In this document: piece after piece, positions 34,547-46,943 of the stretch
How positions within the stretch are numbered: the first letter of the stretch is position 1
Layout: every line of letters begins with the position of its first letter
Origin: Paramecium pentaurelia
Taxonomy: Eukaryota > Ciliophora > Oligohymenophorea > Peniculida > Parameciidae
Assembly: GCA_905183005.1 (NCBI GenBank)
Contig: CAJJDO010000063.1
Span: 270,408 to 334,407 of the forward strand
DNA: 64,000 bases
Reading direction: 5' to 3'
Program-made: the position numbers and the translations under genes
The notes under the pieces: model-generated
Seen by the model: only the letters and a program-made list of their open reading frames with translations
What the model was told of the DNA's origin: nothing
Databases searched by the model: none

Positions 34547-37500
34547 ATGTCTAAATTTTCAAGTACATACTCTACTAATTACAACACCAATACAAGACGA
34601 TATGTTTCAAGTGCTAAAACCTCCCCAATGACTGGACCACTCTAAAAATTAATTGAAACTGACAATGACAATTTTTCAAAGAGAGACAAGAATCCATAAG
34701 TAATTATATCATCAAATATATTAAAGAATCTCTTATAAGAAATACTCTACACCAACAACATAACAAAAATCTAGAAATTAATATCTACATTCACTTAACA
34801 TGATCTTAATATAGATAATCTATCTCAACAAGAATTACTTAACATTATTCTTAAAGTATACCAACTCAACCTCTATGAAGAAATCAATTTTATTAATATC
34901 CTTTATGAAGCCTATACAGATAAATAACATAAAGATGTTCTTAAATATCTCATATTACATTGTCATGAATAATTAATTGGAAAATCTGGAAATACAACTC
35001 GTCTTTTAGAGATCTTTTAAGAAATGCTTACATTAAATCCTGATTTTACTTCATTTCAATTGGAATATCAATTGGATTCAATACCAGTTTCATTCAGTCG
35101 TATTTAATTACGTTGTATGTTCCTTCTTAATCAATATGATATTTTACGTTCTTTAAAAGGAGCAGTGGCATTATTTGAATAATTGGAAGGCTTTATATTT
35201 CAACAATTTAAATCTAATACTATACCCACTTAAAGCGATATCAGTACCCTTGTTATTGCATATATATTATTAAGTGAACAATTAGAATTATGTAATAGAC
35301 ATGGTTTAAATAAATAAGCATTAGAAATAATTGGAAAACCAATTGATTGTTCAATAATTGATCTTAAAAGAAAATTTATATATAATGCATCTAAATTATC
35401 ATAAAAATATCTAGGTTAAATGATTTTTGATTAAATTAATGGATTACATAGAAAAATGAGTCCTGATTTAAATCGATCTTAAATAGTTTCATAAGATACA
35501 ATTATACATTAATTTCTCTTAGATTCACTTGATATGGTTTATCTAAAAACTTATAAAGATATGTTTGATATTGATCGTTTAAGTACTAATATAATAACAT
35601 AACCATATGTTTATACACTTATGGAAAAGTATAAAATTGTATTATTTTAGAATATTACCTGAAAGTAAGAAAAAGGATAAAGTATTATCAATATTAAGTG
35701 ATGATTAAATTAGACCAAATTCAGGTAAGTAATTTCAAATTAAATAAATAAAAAGTGATCTCAATAGTCCTAATTAAAGTAAATTTAAATAATAAAATTT
35801 TAATGTTCTCTCAAATAACAATTCTTAAACTTAAATACCTGTTATTACAACAAATAAACCTATATCTAATAGACCACCTTTAAATTAATAATTATCATCT
35901 GGATCATTACATTCTTCTGGTAAACTTAATTAATTTGATTCATAAGAATTTGAAATAATTTAAAATAAATTAGTGATCTAATAAAGAGAATTAGATGAAT
36001 TAAAATAATTATATACTTTATAATTAACAACTAAAAAATAAGAACCAGAAAATAATTAATTAGCTGAATAAATGAAGAAAAAAATAGATTAATTAGAAAA
36101 TAATCTATTTTAAATAAAGAATGAAAATTCAATTAATAAAAAAGAAAAAGAATAAAAATAAAATGAAGTTATTGAATTAAAAACTTAATTATAAGATTTA
36201 ATTACAAAATAATCATAATTAGAGAAATTATTATAATCATAATCTTAATAATAATAAATGATAATATATTAATAAAACCTTTTATAATAATAATAATAAG
36301 CTGCTGCTTAAACTACATAATCATTAAATTAATAGTAATCAAATTCTATTATACAAACAGCATCTATGAATATTTAAATACCACCAAAAGAAGCTTAAAA
36401 ACATTAAAATATTCTTAATCATTCACCAGATGATGATTTTATTTAAATGGATGATACTACTCCTTATATTTATAAATAAAATTAAAGCTATATTATATAA
36501 TTATTAGAAATGCTTGATATAAATATTGCCTTTGCTAAAATGTATACTAGATATTAATCAGCATCATAAGATGAAAATGATTAATGGAATAGTGATATAT
36601 AAAATATTGCCAATTATAGAGTAGAAGCTACAGTAGTTGAAACTAGAGATGAAGGTAAATCAATACTTCTAAAATCATTTGATGAAAAAAATTCATTACT
36701 GTGTTAAGAAAATATAAATTTAGAATTATTGAAAGGTTTAATAACTTATGTAGATTTTTAAGAAATGCTACCAACTAATTAACCTAGTATTAATACTACT
36801 CATTAATTCTTTAAATTCTTAGTTTTACCATATACTGCTGTTGTTCCAGATGAAATAACATAAGAGATGAAATTACAATTTTGGCCAAAACCATATGGAT
36901 TATTAAATGGATTGACTTTGAGAATAGATTTCATGGACAAAAATTGTTTAATTTATATACATCATATTGAAACTGATTAATTTAGGATTTCTATTTGTGA
37001 TCCAATTAGTAAAGATACTTTAAGATTAGATTTAGAAATGGATTATTCAACTATGGATTCTTTCTTTAAAGATGCAAAATCTATAAAAGATTAATATGCA
37101 TACTTTAGTAAGACTACATTATTAAAAATGACAGAAAAGACACCAAAATTTGGTGATGATGATGTAGCTGAAGCATTATAGGAGAAACATTTTGATAAAA
37201 ATAAAGTAAAATAAATATAATAGTCAATATCATTAAATTAAACTTATATGGTAGAGAATTTAATTTTTAAAAATCCTAAAGAATTTCTTAAATATTTAAA
37301 GACAATTGTAATATAATTTGAGTAATATTTGAAATCTTTAGGAATATCATTCTCGAATACATTATTTGGATAAAAATATTTTAGATGTAAAAGTTGGAAT
37401 ACTGGATCTAAAAATTAATTACAAATCGTATTAGATAATTAAGATCAATAAAATATTTAAGTTTGTTTATAGAATTGTTTTGAAACATTTGGACCAAATA

Positions 37501-38176
37501 AAACTAAAATTAAAGCTAAAGGATTAACAACACTTCCCTATTCATCAATACAAAGAGAATTCTCTGTTATGTTTGATAAATTATAATCTGAAGAGAAAAT
37601 TGTAATATTTTAATAACTCTTATATTCATTCAATTTAAATGTGTTTGATAAAGCTTGTGAATAAAGTTAAGAATAATTTGATAAAAATCCAATCATATAG
37701 AATTCTTATGATTGTGGTTCATATAAAAGGTATTATTAATTTATAAATAAATTAGAATGATATTATATGATAATTCTAAAATATCTGTAGTAACTATTTC
37801 AGTTATTGGTGCAAATAGAAGGATGTGTGGAGTCAAATTCTCTGTTTTCAATATAGAAACAACATAAGAAATTGGTGTTTATTTACCAACATCTTAAGGT
37901 GAATGGGATTTGAGATCTTTAGACAAATAAAAGATTAAATCTTCTGTAGAAAATGTTCCTTTTGCAGAATTTTTCCTTACATAGATTCTTAGATGTCCAA
38001 TTACTACATAAGTTAATATATTATTTATATGTTAGATTTTATTTAAGAAAATATTGAAAGCCGATAGTAAAAACAATTAAATTAATAGTAATGAAATAAA
38101 AAATCGTAAAGCATTCATAGAAAGAATAGATAATCTTATTACTTGGTAAGAAGTATTAGCTGCTGCTTAAAATTGA
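34547..38176 (+). CDS. large (1,193-residue) coiled-coil-containing protein of unknown function
   Basis: Introns of 22 nt (near 35628) and 26 nt (near 37729) give one frame from MSKFSSTYSTNYNTNTRRYV. Residues 1-60 are Ser/Thr-rich. Then about 320 residues are helical (LLQEILYTNNITKIQKLIST, LLNIILKVYQLNLYEEIN). Then a disordered Ser/Asn/Gln stretch and a coiled coil rich in Gln (VIQQRELDELKQLYTLQL). After that come at least 500 residues of non-repetitive, apparently folded sequence (PYTAVVPDEITQEMKLQFWP, VVTISVIGANRRMCGVKFSV, GVYLPTSQGEWDLRSLDKQ). I recognise no catalytic motif. Well preserved, so probably functional; a ciliate-specific or very diverged family. Confidence 0.8.
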
Positions 38177-38326
38177 TTTTGTTACAATACTTTTGAGTTT
38201 TTATAATTTTATTTGATGTAAATGATTAATTTATAAAGGTTCTATTAATTGAATATTAAAAAATATTAGAGTTAATAAAAAATTATAAGTTTATTAATAT
38301 CTAAATGTAGAAATAGAATTAATTGT

Positions 38327-38896
38327 TCATTTTTATAAGATTATCTTATTAACTTTTTCTTCTTGTAATCTATAGTATTTAGTTTTCTAATAAACATCAT
38401 TCTCTAGATAATATTTATATAAATCAGATAGGGGAGCATTATTATTAAGCACAAGTTTCTTAGCTTTAATAAAGTCTTTAAATTAAAGATATTCATCAAA
38501 TTCTTATTTTAGACTTGCATTATATTAATTTTATTAAGGACTTATAGAATATTGAAGTGGTTGACATCGATAATTTGTAATTTATTTTTATTATTATGGA
38601 TATTATATGTTATCCTTTCCAATAAATGAATTATATTAAGAATTAGGAAGTTAAGTTTCAAGTTGACTATTATTAACATTTGATTCTTATTATTTTTAAT
38701 GATTCATTAATGAGGGAGTGAATTAATTTAGTGATTCAAGCATTTAATCTAATTTTAAGTTGATTTTTTAGATTTCAGGTCTTGTATAGTCTTAAATTTT
38801 AATTGATTATTGATTATTTGATGGTAATATTGTTCTAGATTAATAAGTAGAATATGTTTAGTATTATTAAAATGAATTTAGGTTGTTGTCTTTCAT
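38327..38896 (-). CDS. Gln/Asn-rich protein of unknown function
   Basis: 189 residues, intronless, MKDNNLNSFQQYQTYSTYQS to ...QEEKVNKIILQK. The N-terminal two-thirds are Q/N/S/P-rich and disordered. The C-terminal third is helical (FDEYLQFKDFIKAKKLVLNN, LYKYYLENDVYQKTKYYRL). Divergent from the next gene with 80 bp between starts. Function unknown. Confidence 0.6.
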
Positions 38897-38976
38897 TGAT
38901 TAAATAAAATAATATTTTTATATTATAGTATTTTATCATAAATAATGAATATTATTTAATTAATAAATAAATCTGA

Positions 38977-40916
38977 ATGCTATTAATTATATTAATTGTA
39001 CTAAGTGGTATAGTGGCAAGAGATCCTGATTTAATTGAAATTGAGATAGCTTAATTAGAACATTTAATATAATTGTAGACTGAGAAATTACATTATTTGA
39101 AAGAATTGAGAGATATTACAATAAATAATTAATAAAATATTCCTGTATTGAATGATTAATATAGGATTAGTAAATAGATTAATAAGTACTCTAAGACATT
39201 GTATAAAAGAAACCTTAAAAGATTTAGAATAATGGAAAACAGAGTTTAAATAAAGAGAGATCATTTACAAATAGAATGTTAAAGAAATATTAATTTAATA
39301 TTACAAATTCCATTTTAGATGCATCATTGATTTAAACGTAATTGAATATTTATATATTTATAGTTTCTAATACAAATCCACAATAACTGATAATTCATTT
39401 ACTTAAATGTTATATGTTATTACAAACAATAAGTAAATTGAGATTTATGATTTATCTAATTCAATGATTGTAAATACTTAATTAGGTATTTAATTTATAA
39501 TATTAGAATTCTAACCATAATATGTATCAATTAGTAATCGTGCAGATGATCCAATATTAGCTTTGGCAAGTATTTATTTAACTTAAAAATTTTTAGATAA
39601 AGATGGACAATTTGTATTATATAAAATAGAGAATTCAAGAATCCCAATTGAAACAGAAGATTCATAAAAACTCAAAACTAAATTAGTGATTTAATTAAAT
39701 AAAGAATTTGAAATGAATATTGAAAACCAGTAAATCACATCTATGATATATGCAATGGTTAAAGGAACTAAATATATATTATTTGGTTCAAGTAGTGGAA
39801 GTGTTTAGTAAATAATTATAAATAATAAAAGTGTATACACTCGTAATGGAACATTAATAGGTGAGAGGAATTTCAATAGTCCCATTTTACAAGTAATAAA
39901 ATCATATCCAAATATGTTATATTTAACATCTAGTGGATTTGGATATATCAATCCTATCAACTTAGAAATAGTATAGCCAATTTGTGACAATGTAAAAATA
40001 TATTTTATAATATTTACTAGTTACCATTTTAAATAGTTCATTTAACATTAGATATACAATAAACAAATATAGTTTATGTGCTATCTGATTTAGGTGAAGT
40101 ATATGTTTTTGAAATTAAATAAAATGAGTAATGCAAAATGAAATTGAAATTAATGAATAATCAATAATCTTAAGTGTTATTTAATAATGCTAAATTATTT
40201 AGTTTAAGACATTATCTAATAGTTTATGATTAAAATACAAGAGAATCATTATTATATAATACTACAGATGTTTTGACTGAAGTTGATTATGATCAACCTT
40301 TTAATATTGAATTCTTTAAATAAATCAAAGGTTAATAAGTTGTATTATAATCTATAAAAGGAAATGGTGCATCTCATTATTTATTAACTAGAGAAATATA
40401 AGATGATCATGAATTGATTAGTTATTATGAAATAACAATGCCTTAAAAAAAAGATACTGATATATTCTCAAATTTTAGATTCCCTATTATTATTATAGCA
40501 ATTGTTATTGTGCTTTTATATTAATTCTGGTTTAAAGGTAAATAAAAGGATAAGAAAGAGAAGGGATCCAAAAAGAAAATAAGAGGTGAAGATGAAGAGA
40601 TTGAATAAATATTAAATTAAGCAAAGAAACCTTTGACAGGATCTATAGGATCTACTTCCACTATTAATAACAGATCTCCAACAAGATCAGAAGTATAGAA
40701 TGGATAAAAATAAGTGAGATTTGATGAAAATTTAAAGAGAGCTGATAAATTTAAGGAATAACTTGATAATATAGATTAAAAAACTAAATTACTTAATGAA
40801 AAAGTAGGAGTAACAAATAATATTGAAGCATAAAGATAAAGTAATTATATATATTATATATATTATTATTAGAATTGGCATAATAAGCATTACTGTAGAA
40901 AAATAAATATGTATGA
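38977..40916 (+). CDS. type I membrane protein with luminal propeller-like domain
   Basis: About 600 residues with several small introns (one 32-nt near 40841). Signal peptide MLLIILIVLSGIVA. The long luminal part alternates short beta-strands in a repeat-like way (SFTQMLYVITNNKQIEIYDL, YILFGSSSGSVQQII, LYLTSSGFGYINPINLEI, IVYVLSDLGEVYVFEIKQN), resembling PQQ/WD-type beta-propellers. One membrane span (FPIIIIAIVIVLLYQFWF), then a basic/charged cytosolic tail of about 110 residues. This layout recalls EMC1 or the luminal sensors IRE1/PERK, but there is no kinase tail and I cannot assign it. Probably ER. Confidence 0.65.
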
Positions 40917-40938
40917 TAAATCATAAAAATAATATCAA

Positions 40939-41492
40939 TCATTCTTACTGTTTCTAATCAATATTATTATTGTATAATGTATCATAATATTATTAAAGTT
41001 ATTTCATAAATCCTGTATTTGGTTAAGCAATTTATCTTTTAGTTTTAACTAATTCCAAAGCATCATTAACAGTCATTTTATGGTTTTTAATTAAATATGC
41101 AATTATGAATGTAGTTGATCTTGATTTTCCAGCAAAACTATATAATTAACATAAATACCAATGTACAAGTATATTTTATTTAGAATTAAGAGCATTTTCT
41201 ATGAATTAATTAGATTCTTCAAATTTTGATTTAATGTCTTGATCAACACTATCATTAATATTAATGATTAGAGATGTGAAATCTTAAGAAAATGGTGCTT
41301 TTGGCATTTCACAAGCTGATAGAATAAATTTAATATTTTCTATCAATACTATCTTTCAGATTTACATTCCAATAGTTTTTTTTTATTTAATGCACATCCT
41401 AAACATCCTAAATAAAGATTAGGAATTATTTCAATAGGTATACTATCTTCTTTTAATTATCTCATTATTAAAAGAATCTTAATTTTGTCCAT
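40939..41492 (-). CDS. dual-specificity protein phosphatase
   Basis: About 165 residues. The phosphatase signature is made by splicing out a 21-nt intron: NILVHC|FAGKSRSTTFIIAYL gives HC-x5-R with the Ser after it. Upstream parts match the family: PIEIIPNLYLGCLG, IKFILSACEMP and IININDSVDQDI (general-acid Asp). It ends NTGFMKQLQQYYDTLY, typical of DUSPs. It removes phosphate from Tyr and Ser/Thr; substrate unknown. The start may be the Met at 41492 or the one 10 residues later (MRQLKEDS). Confidence 0.88.
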
Positions 41493-41587
41493 TAAATTCT
41501 ACACTTAAATATTATGTGTATTTTCATTATCCTTTTTCCCTTATGTTTCCTCTCCTTATTACATAAATTTATATAAATAAATAATTT

Positions 41588-42231
41588 ATGGAAAACTTTG
41601 ATCAAAATTTTAAAACAGATGATAGAAATTTGCAACTTTCCTAGTTAGTTTTATAATAAAAAAGAGAAAAAATCATTTTACAAAAAAAAATATAAGGTTT
41701 AGAGAAATAAAATAAGTATTTATACAATTTGATTAGAATTTTGTCTGATCAAATGGAATCCTATAAAAATGAAAAAGAAGAATAGTCTACTTAAATAACA
41801 TAACTTAAAGAATACATAGCTAAATAAGATTCTGTGACAACTAAATTAAATGAATTAATGTAACTAATTTATTATAATGAAGTAAAAAGTTATTATAAAG
41901 AGATGATGAAAATTAATAATATGATAATTCATTAAGTGCTCCTAAAACTGAAGCAAAATCTAATAAATATGATAATTAAGAAAGAAAAAAAAAAGATAAA
42001 TAGTAATCATATTAATAATATTATAGATATTTAGAAGAATAATAAAAATTGGATCTCAATGAACAAATTATTGCATAATATAAAAAATATTCTCTTAAAG
42101 ATCAATCAATATCAAGTAAACTTCCTCCAATTGAAGATACAAAGAATAAACCTGTTATTGTATAAGTACCAAAAAGTTAATTAAAGAAAATTAATCCATA
42201 ATTTTTAATTGAATAAATGCAAAAAGAATGA
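41588..42231 (+). CDS. coiled-coil protein
   Basis: About 205 residues. The start MENFDQNFKTDDRNLQLSQL continues as a long coiled coil (LQQKREKIILQKKIQGLEKQ, SYKNEKEEQSTQITQLKEYI). A frame change near 41905 shows an intron I could not place exactly. It then continues APKTEAKSNKYDNQERKKK, YYRYLEEQQKLDLNEQ and a tail with KLPPIEDTKNKPVIVQVPK, ending FLIEQMQKE. Function unknown; it ends 11 bp from the convergent DPH5 stop. Confidence 0.6.
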
Positions 42232-42242
42232 AAATAAATTAA

Positions 42243-43124
42243 TCAATCTATTTTTTGTTAATTGTTTCTATAAAACTAAAACATTTCTTCTTCAATTGGA
42301 TGTAATTCCTTTGCACAAATTACAAATGAATGTAAAGGTGCTCCCATATCTATTTCTAAAAACTCATGCAAAAATCCAGAAATAATCTCATTATATAATT
42401 AATATTTACTTTTTAACTCTCAAATCCAACTCTAGCTACACCAAAACATTTAGTCTTTTCATCTATTGCATTTAAACCTAATTATTTATCAGATTCTATT
42501 ATTTATTCAACTGCTATTTGAGTACTCATAAATCTAGGAGCTTCATATATTTTTTTTCCTCTAGCTAAATTTTCTTCTGAAATTTCTTTTACTTTTATAT
42601 CTAAAAGAACTAAAGTATGTAAATTATGATCTAAATTAGCCTTAATTTTTGGATAAAAACTATAAGGCCTCCATTTTTCAGTAAAAAATGGTACAGATAC
42701 TGTTTCCCCAAATCTATAAACTTATAAACCAGTGCAACCAATAGCATTAATAATTGAAGCATTATGAATCACTTCTACTTTTATACCTAATTTTATTGCT
42801 CTTAAAAATAGATCTGTATGTGTAGTAGCACAAAATGGATCTCCAACAACTAGAAATGCATAATTATTTTAAGGATCTGTAGAAACATTTTCAAGTATTC
42901 TATCTATTCCAGTTTCACAACATTCTCTATCTGCTTCAATTACTTCTTTTCCATAAAAATCTTATAGTTTTTATTTATTGATTCCAAGAATTGATGTATA
43001 ACTTTCTAAATAGATTTCTTTGCATGTTTTTACAGCCTAATTTATACTTATACTATACCTCAAGTCCTTTGATTGTAATATCTTAATGATCACCAAGTCC
43101 TAAACCAATTATATAAAAAACCAT
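42243..43124 (-). CDS. DPH5: DPH5, diphthine methyl ester synthase
   Basis: 278 residues after removing introns of 22 and 23 nt; family length about 285. It transfers methyl groups from S-adenosylmethionine to the modified histidine of elongation factor 2 during diphthamide synthesis. Hallmarks: MVFYIIGLGLGDHQDITIKG, YLESYTSILGI, FYGKEVIEADRECCE, FLVVGDPFCATTHTDLFLRA (SAM-binding GDP loop), NASIINAIGCTGLQVYRFG, EKWRPYSFYPKI and GAPLHSFVICAKELHPIEEE. All conserved blocks are present. Cytosolic. Confidence 0.97.
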
Positions 43125-43164
43125 TAATTAATATTTATACAAAAATATTTTATTTTAATATAAA

Positions 43165-44247
43165 TCAATATTATTATTATCTTCTTAAATTACTTTACTA
43201 TATTGAAGTTGTTTTTTCTGTTGTGGTTATAATTTTCTATTTTTTTAATGAATCTAATTCTGCTTAAGCCATCATACATTATTCTTAAGCAGTATGATAA
43301 TCTTAATTTGCTTTCATAAATTTATCTTTCCATACATTTGCTTCATTTGAATAATATTTTAATTTTTCAGTTGTTTATTAGAATTCATTCATTTCAGATT
43401 CTAATTATCTTATCATTTATTTATATTATGCAATTTCTTATTCTTTATTTCTAATATAATATATATATATATTTATACTAAATGACTCTATTCTAATTTT
43501 ACATTTCCATTATTTATTAATTTAAAACACCTTCTAATTTTAATAATTATCTTTCTTTATCTGCTAATGCATCTCTTAATTATCTTACTTCATCTCCTCC
43601 TTATAACAATTACTAATATTCTAATTACAATTTTTAATATCTTTATCTCCATGAATCTATTTCACTTTATTAATTTTATATTTCTTTTCTTAATCCATCT
43701 TCAATATCTTTCATCATCTTTATTTTTGCTTCCAATTCTCTAACTTAAAATTCTTCATTAGAAGTGACTTTTAATTCTTAACCCTAATTTTTATATCTTG
43801 CCAATTCAGTCTATAAATCATAAATCTTAACTTCTAATTCTACACATTTCTTTTTCCAAGGCTCTTCAACATCCTCAACTGAAAGTACTTACATTTCTCT
43901 TTCCACATGATATAATTCATTAATTTCTGGTTATTAAGGAGGTGGAGTAGCTAATTGTTATGATTAAACTTATTAAGGTGATCTTTATTAATATTAATAT
44001 TAAGGTATTTTATATTCATGTGTATGTTGCCTATAATATATTCATTTATTTACATATGATGTGTTTAAATTGTTTTAACTTATTGATTTTGAATATATTA
44101 ATTCTGAATTCCTTATTAAGTATAAATAGTTTGTCCTGTAGGAACTTTAAGTGGTGATTAATAAGGTTGATAGGGTGGTCTTTGAATACCACTTTATCCT
44201 AATACAACAGATTAAACAGGAACACTAGTTATTGGTTACGGATACAT
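43165..44247 (-). CDS. Gln-rich coiled-coil protein
   Basis: 343 residues with introns of 23 and 28 nt. The N-terminal third is Pro/Gln/Tyr-rich and disordered (MYPQPITSVPVQSVVLGQSG, PPPQQPEINELYHVEREM). The rest is a continuous coiled coil (WKKKCVELEVKIYDLQTELA, VRELEAKIKMMKDIEDGLRK, RQLRDALADKERQLLKLEGV). It resembles ciliate basal-body or cytoskeletal coiled-coil proteins; no known domain. Confidence 0.7.
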
Positions 44248-44301
44248 TTTTAATATTAATTTAATAATTCACTTTCAAATTAGTATTCTAAATGAAATAT
44301 A

Positions 44302-45443
44302 TCACTTATATAACAATTTTCCTTTTTTAATAATCATTCTGTCTTTTGTTGAAAAACTTCTCTTTTTATCTATTTAATGTAATATATCTTAATATTCAGT
44401 TTATATTGTAGTAGGTTCCAATAATTATCCAATATGAGAACTTGGAAATAATTTCTAATGTAAAGTTTGTAATAATCTATCATTCATTAATACTAATTCT
44501 AATATTTTAAATTTATCCTCTTTTCTAAAAACATTAAAATCTGATAATTTATTTTCAACTTGAACATTTTAACGACGACGCATAATATCTTTACGTACTT
44601 ACTTTTTTATTTAGTATTCAATACCTCAACACATTCAATAAAAAATTCCTCATATTCACTTCTTGTTGCAAATGCTTTTGTAGATTAACAAATTGCTTAA
44701 TTCATTTTTTATCTTAATAATTGTATCTATTTTGTTTAAGTATTTTCAATAAATGTAACATACAAAGCAATTTCATTTATTATTTAATTTTAATCTTCAT
44801 GTGTTATTCTCTCAAAAATATCTTATAATTATTTTATATGTTTTGGTTATGCTTAACCTGACATAATCCTTTTATGTCTTGGTTAAGTGCAAAATAATTA
44901 TTATTCTTTAATCTATTCTGCTTATTCTGTAACAACACTTGTTGTATGTCTTATAACTTCATATTTCTTATTTTTTCTCATTAATTATTTTATTTATTCT
45001 TCAAGGAACTCATTTTCTTTTTAAACTTCTTATAATCTAAATTTCAATTCAAATATATCTTTATTTTTTACTTCAATTTTATTATAAAGTTTAACACTTT
45101 CCTCTCTAAACCATTCCAATTATTATTCCATATTTTGAATGCGTTTATTATCTTTATAATATTTCTCCATCTCTATACTTTTCTCTTTTAAATATTTCAA
45201 ATCTTCTTTCACTTATCTCATATAACCATTATATGCTATTACAAATTCAGAAAGTGCTTTCTCTTTTACCATTGTTACTTTAGATTCTAACATATCTAAA
45301 TAATTTTCCACTTGATTTTTTAAATCATTAATTCTAGTTATTTTATGTGGAGATGATGGTTAAGATTATATATCTTCATAATTCTTACCTGAAATATAAG
45401 ATTTATGAGAATTTCTAATTGCAAAACTATCACTATCAAACAT
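44302..45443 (-). CDS. coiled-coil protein
   Basis: About 370 residues. It starts MFDSDSFAIRNSHKSYIS; a coiled coil follows (RINDLKNQVENYLDMLESKV, LKYLKEKSIEMEKYYKDNKR, KLYNKIEVKNKDIFELKF), with EQIKQLMRKNKKYEV and a C-terminal helical part (SHIGQLLEPTTIQTEYQDIL) ending MIIKKGKLLYK. At least one intron by length. The start lies only 10 bp from the divergent gene at 45454. Confidence 0.65.
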
Positions 45444-45453
45444 AAATTAATTA
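45444..45453. promoter_or_regulatory. 10-bp gap between divergent start codons
   Basis: Two ATGs facing away from each other are separated by TAAATTAATT-like A/T bases only. Promoter elements and 5'UTRs of at least one gene must overlap the neighbour's coding sequence, unless one start lies further downstream. Confidence 0.5.
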
Positions 45454-46164
45454 ATGAATAAGTACTTAAAAGATAAAGAAAACAAACCATTTATTGATAA
45501 TGCCAGATTTAAAAGAATAGGAACAACTGATAGAACTTCATCACCTATTAATCTAATATTGACTAAAATGAGATAATAATAATCTCCACATTTATCTGCT
45601 AGAACTCCTAAAGATTGTTAAAGTAGAATATCAAATGAATGTGAATAATAATTACAATCTGATAGTATATTAGAAATGGAAGAAAGAAAACGAAAAATTA
45701 GAAAATTTAAGTAATGTTTAACTGAAAATATTGAAAAATTAAAAGAATTAGATTCTATAAGTTAATAAATTTTATCTTTTGAGGATTGTCTTAATTCAAT
45801 TCTAAAGAAAATTAAAATTATTAAAGTATAAGATTTATTCTTATTATTATTAGAGTGAAATATAAGAATAATTTAAGTTGCAATAAATAAATCAAAAAAA
45901 AATATTCATTAAATAAAGGAATCAATAAAATAAATGTCAGAAGATATTCAATTAAATGAGATTAATGTTATTAAGTAAATGTAAATGAAACCATTTAATA
46001 ATATAATTTCTCATTATATGAATAAATGTGAAGGAAATTTGGATAAAATTGAGAATATGATCAATTAAGCAAAATAATAACTAGAATTTAAAGAATTGTG
46101 TAGATAAATTGAACAAAAGTTATTGACCTTAAGAAATTAATCTCCTCATTTTAAGGAGGTGTGA
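45454..46164 (+). CDS. charged helical protein of unknown function
   Basis: About 220 residues: MNKYLKDKENKPFIDNARFK, a disordered SPHLSARTPKDCQ part and a helical part (EMEERKRKIRKFKQCLTENI, LKELDSISQQILSFEDCL). A 28-nt intron follows. After an unresolved junction near a run of nine A's (about 45900), it continues MSEDIQLNEINVIKQMQMKP and KFKELCRQIEQKLLTLRN-like helices, ending SPHFKEV. Splicing around the A-run is uncertain. Confidence 0.55.
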
Positions 46165-46177
46165 ATATTGATTGTAA

Positions 46178-46930
46178 TCATTCTGATTATTCTTTGTTTA
46201 TTTAAAACAGAAATTTCTCAGGAATTAACCATCCAGTTACTAATGGTAAACCTTACTATTAATAAATTAATAAATCTTACTTTCATTTATTCACAAATTA
46301 ATTTAAATTGTGCCAAAGCTATTTAAACTTCATATTTCTAATCTTATTATTATTATTATTATTATTATGATTATTATTATTACTATTAAGCAATTGCTTA
46401 TAATGAAATACGAGCAGCTTTATTAGGATAATCAATTTAAACAGTGAATGTCAAATTTCCTTTAATAGTCTATTCTTCTAATTTAATTTCAGGACTAGTT
46501 GATAATTAATCACATAAATCTAAAATATAACCACAATTTTCATAACTAATTGGGAAATTTAAAGATTCTTTATTATTAACCTAAAATTTTATATTTTGTT
46601 AAATACTTCTTTTCCTATTTCTGCCATTGGTTAAAATCTCCATAAATAAATATAATTTCTTGTATATTTCATCTTTACAACAACAGAACCTTATTTAGTC
46701 ACTTAATATTGAGGCTACATTACATTTAATCTTACATAACAAGGCATGAGTGAAACAATTGCTCCTTTTCCTTTGATTTTACTTATTTGATCATAGTGAT
46801 TTATCACATCAAAAGTGTAAGAATAATTAGTCGATGCTGCTTTCATACCTGGCTTCCCTTAAGTTTGTTTATTCAAACTACAGAAGTTGAATCTAAGATT
46901 ACTTATCTTTCTTAAAGCATATCCAATCAT
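46178..46930 (-). CDS. possible Whirly/MRP-like ssDNA/RNA-binding protein, mitochondrial
   Basis: 233 residues after removing introns of 26 and 25 nt. The N-terminus MIGYALRKISNLRFNFCSLN is basic and amphipathic, like a mitochondrial presequence. The core has the strand order seen in Whirly/MRP1-MRP2 proteins: GKGAIVSLMPCYVRLNVMQP, QGSVVVKMKYTR, YLWRFQPMAEIGKE, LNFPISYENCGYILDLCDQL, GNLTFTVQID and a C-terminal helix pair LAQFKLICEQMKQGLPLVTGW. A short TAA-coded Gln tract sits in a loop. The assignment rests on pattern likeness only; treat it as a hypothesis. Confidence 0.6.
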
Positions 46931-46943
46931 TAAATAAATTATA

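Noticed and set aside
34487..34761. Upstream extension of the minus-strand 34028-34486 gene
   Set aside because: Open because TGA is rare, but it overlaps the plus-strand gene whose N-terminus (MSKFSSTYSTNY) is in the correct frame, and it would force an extra intron.
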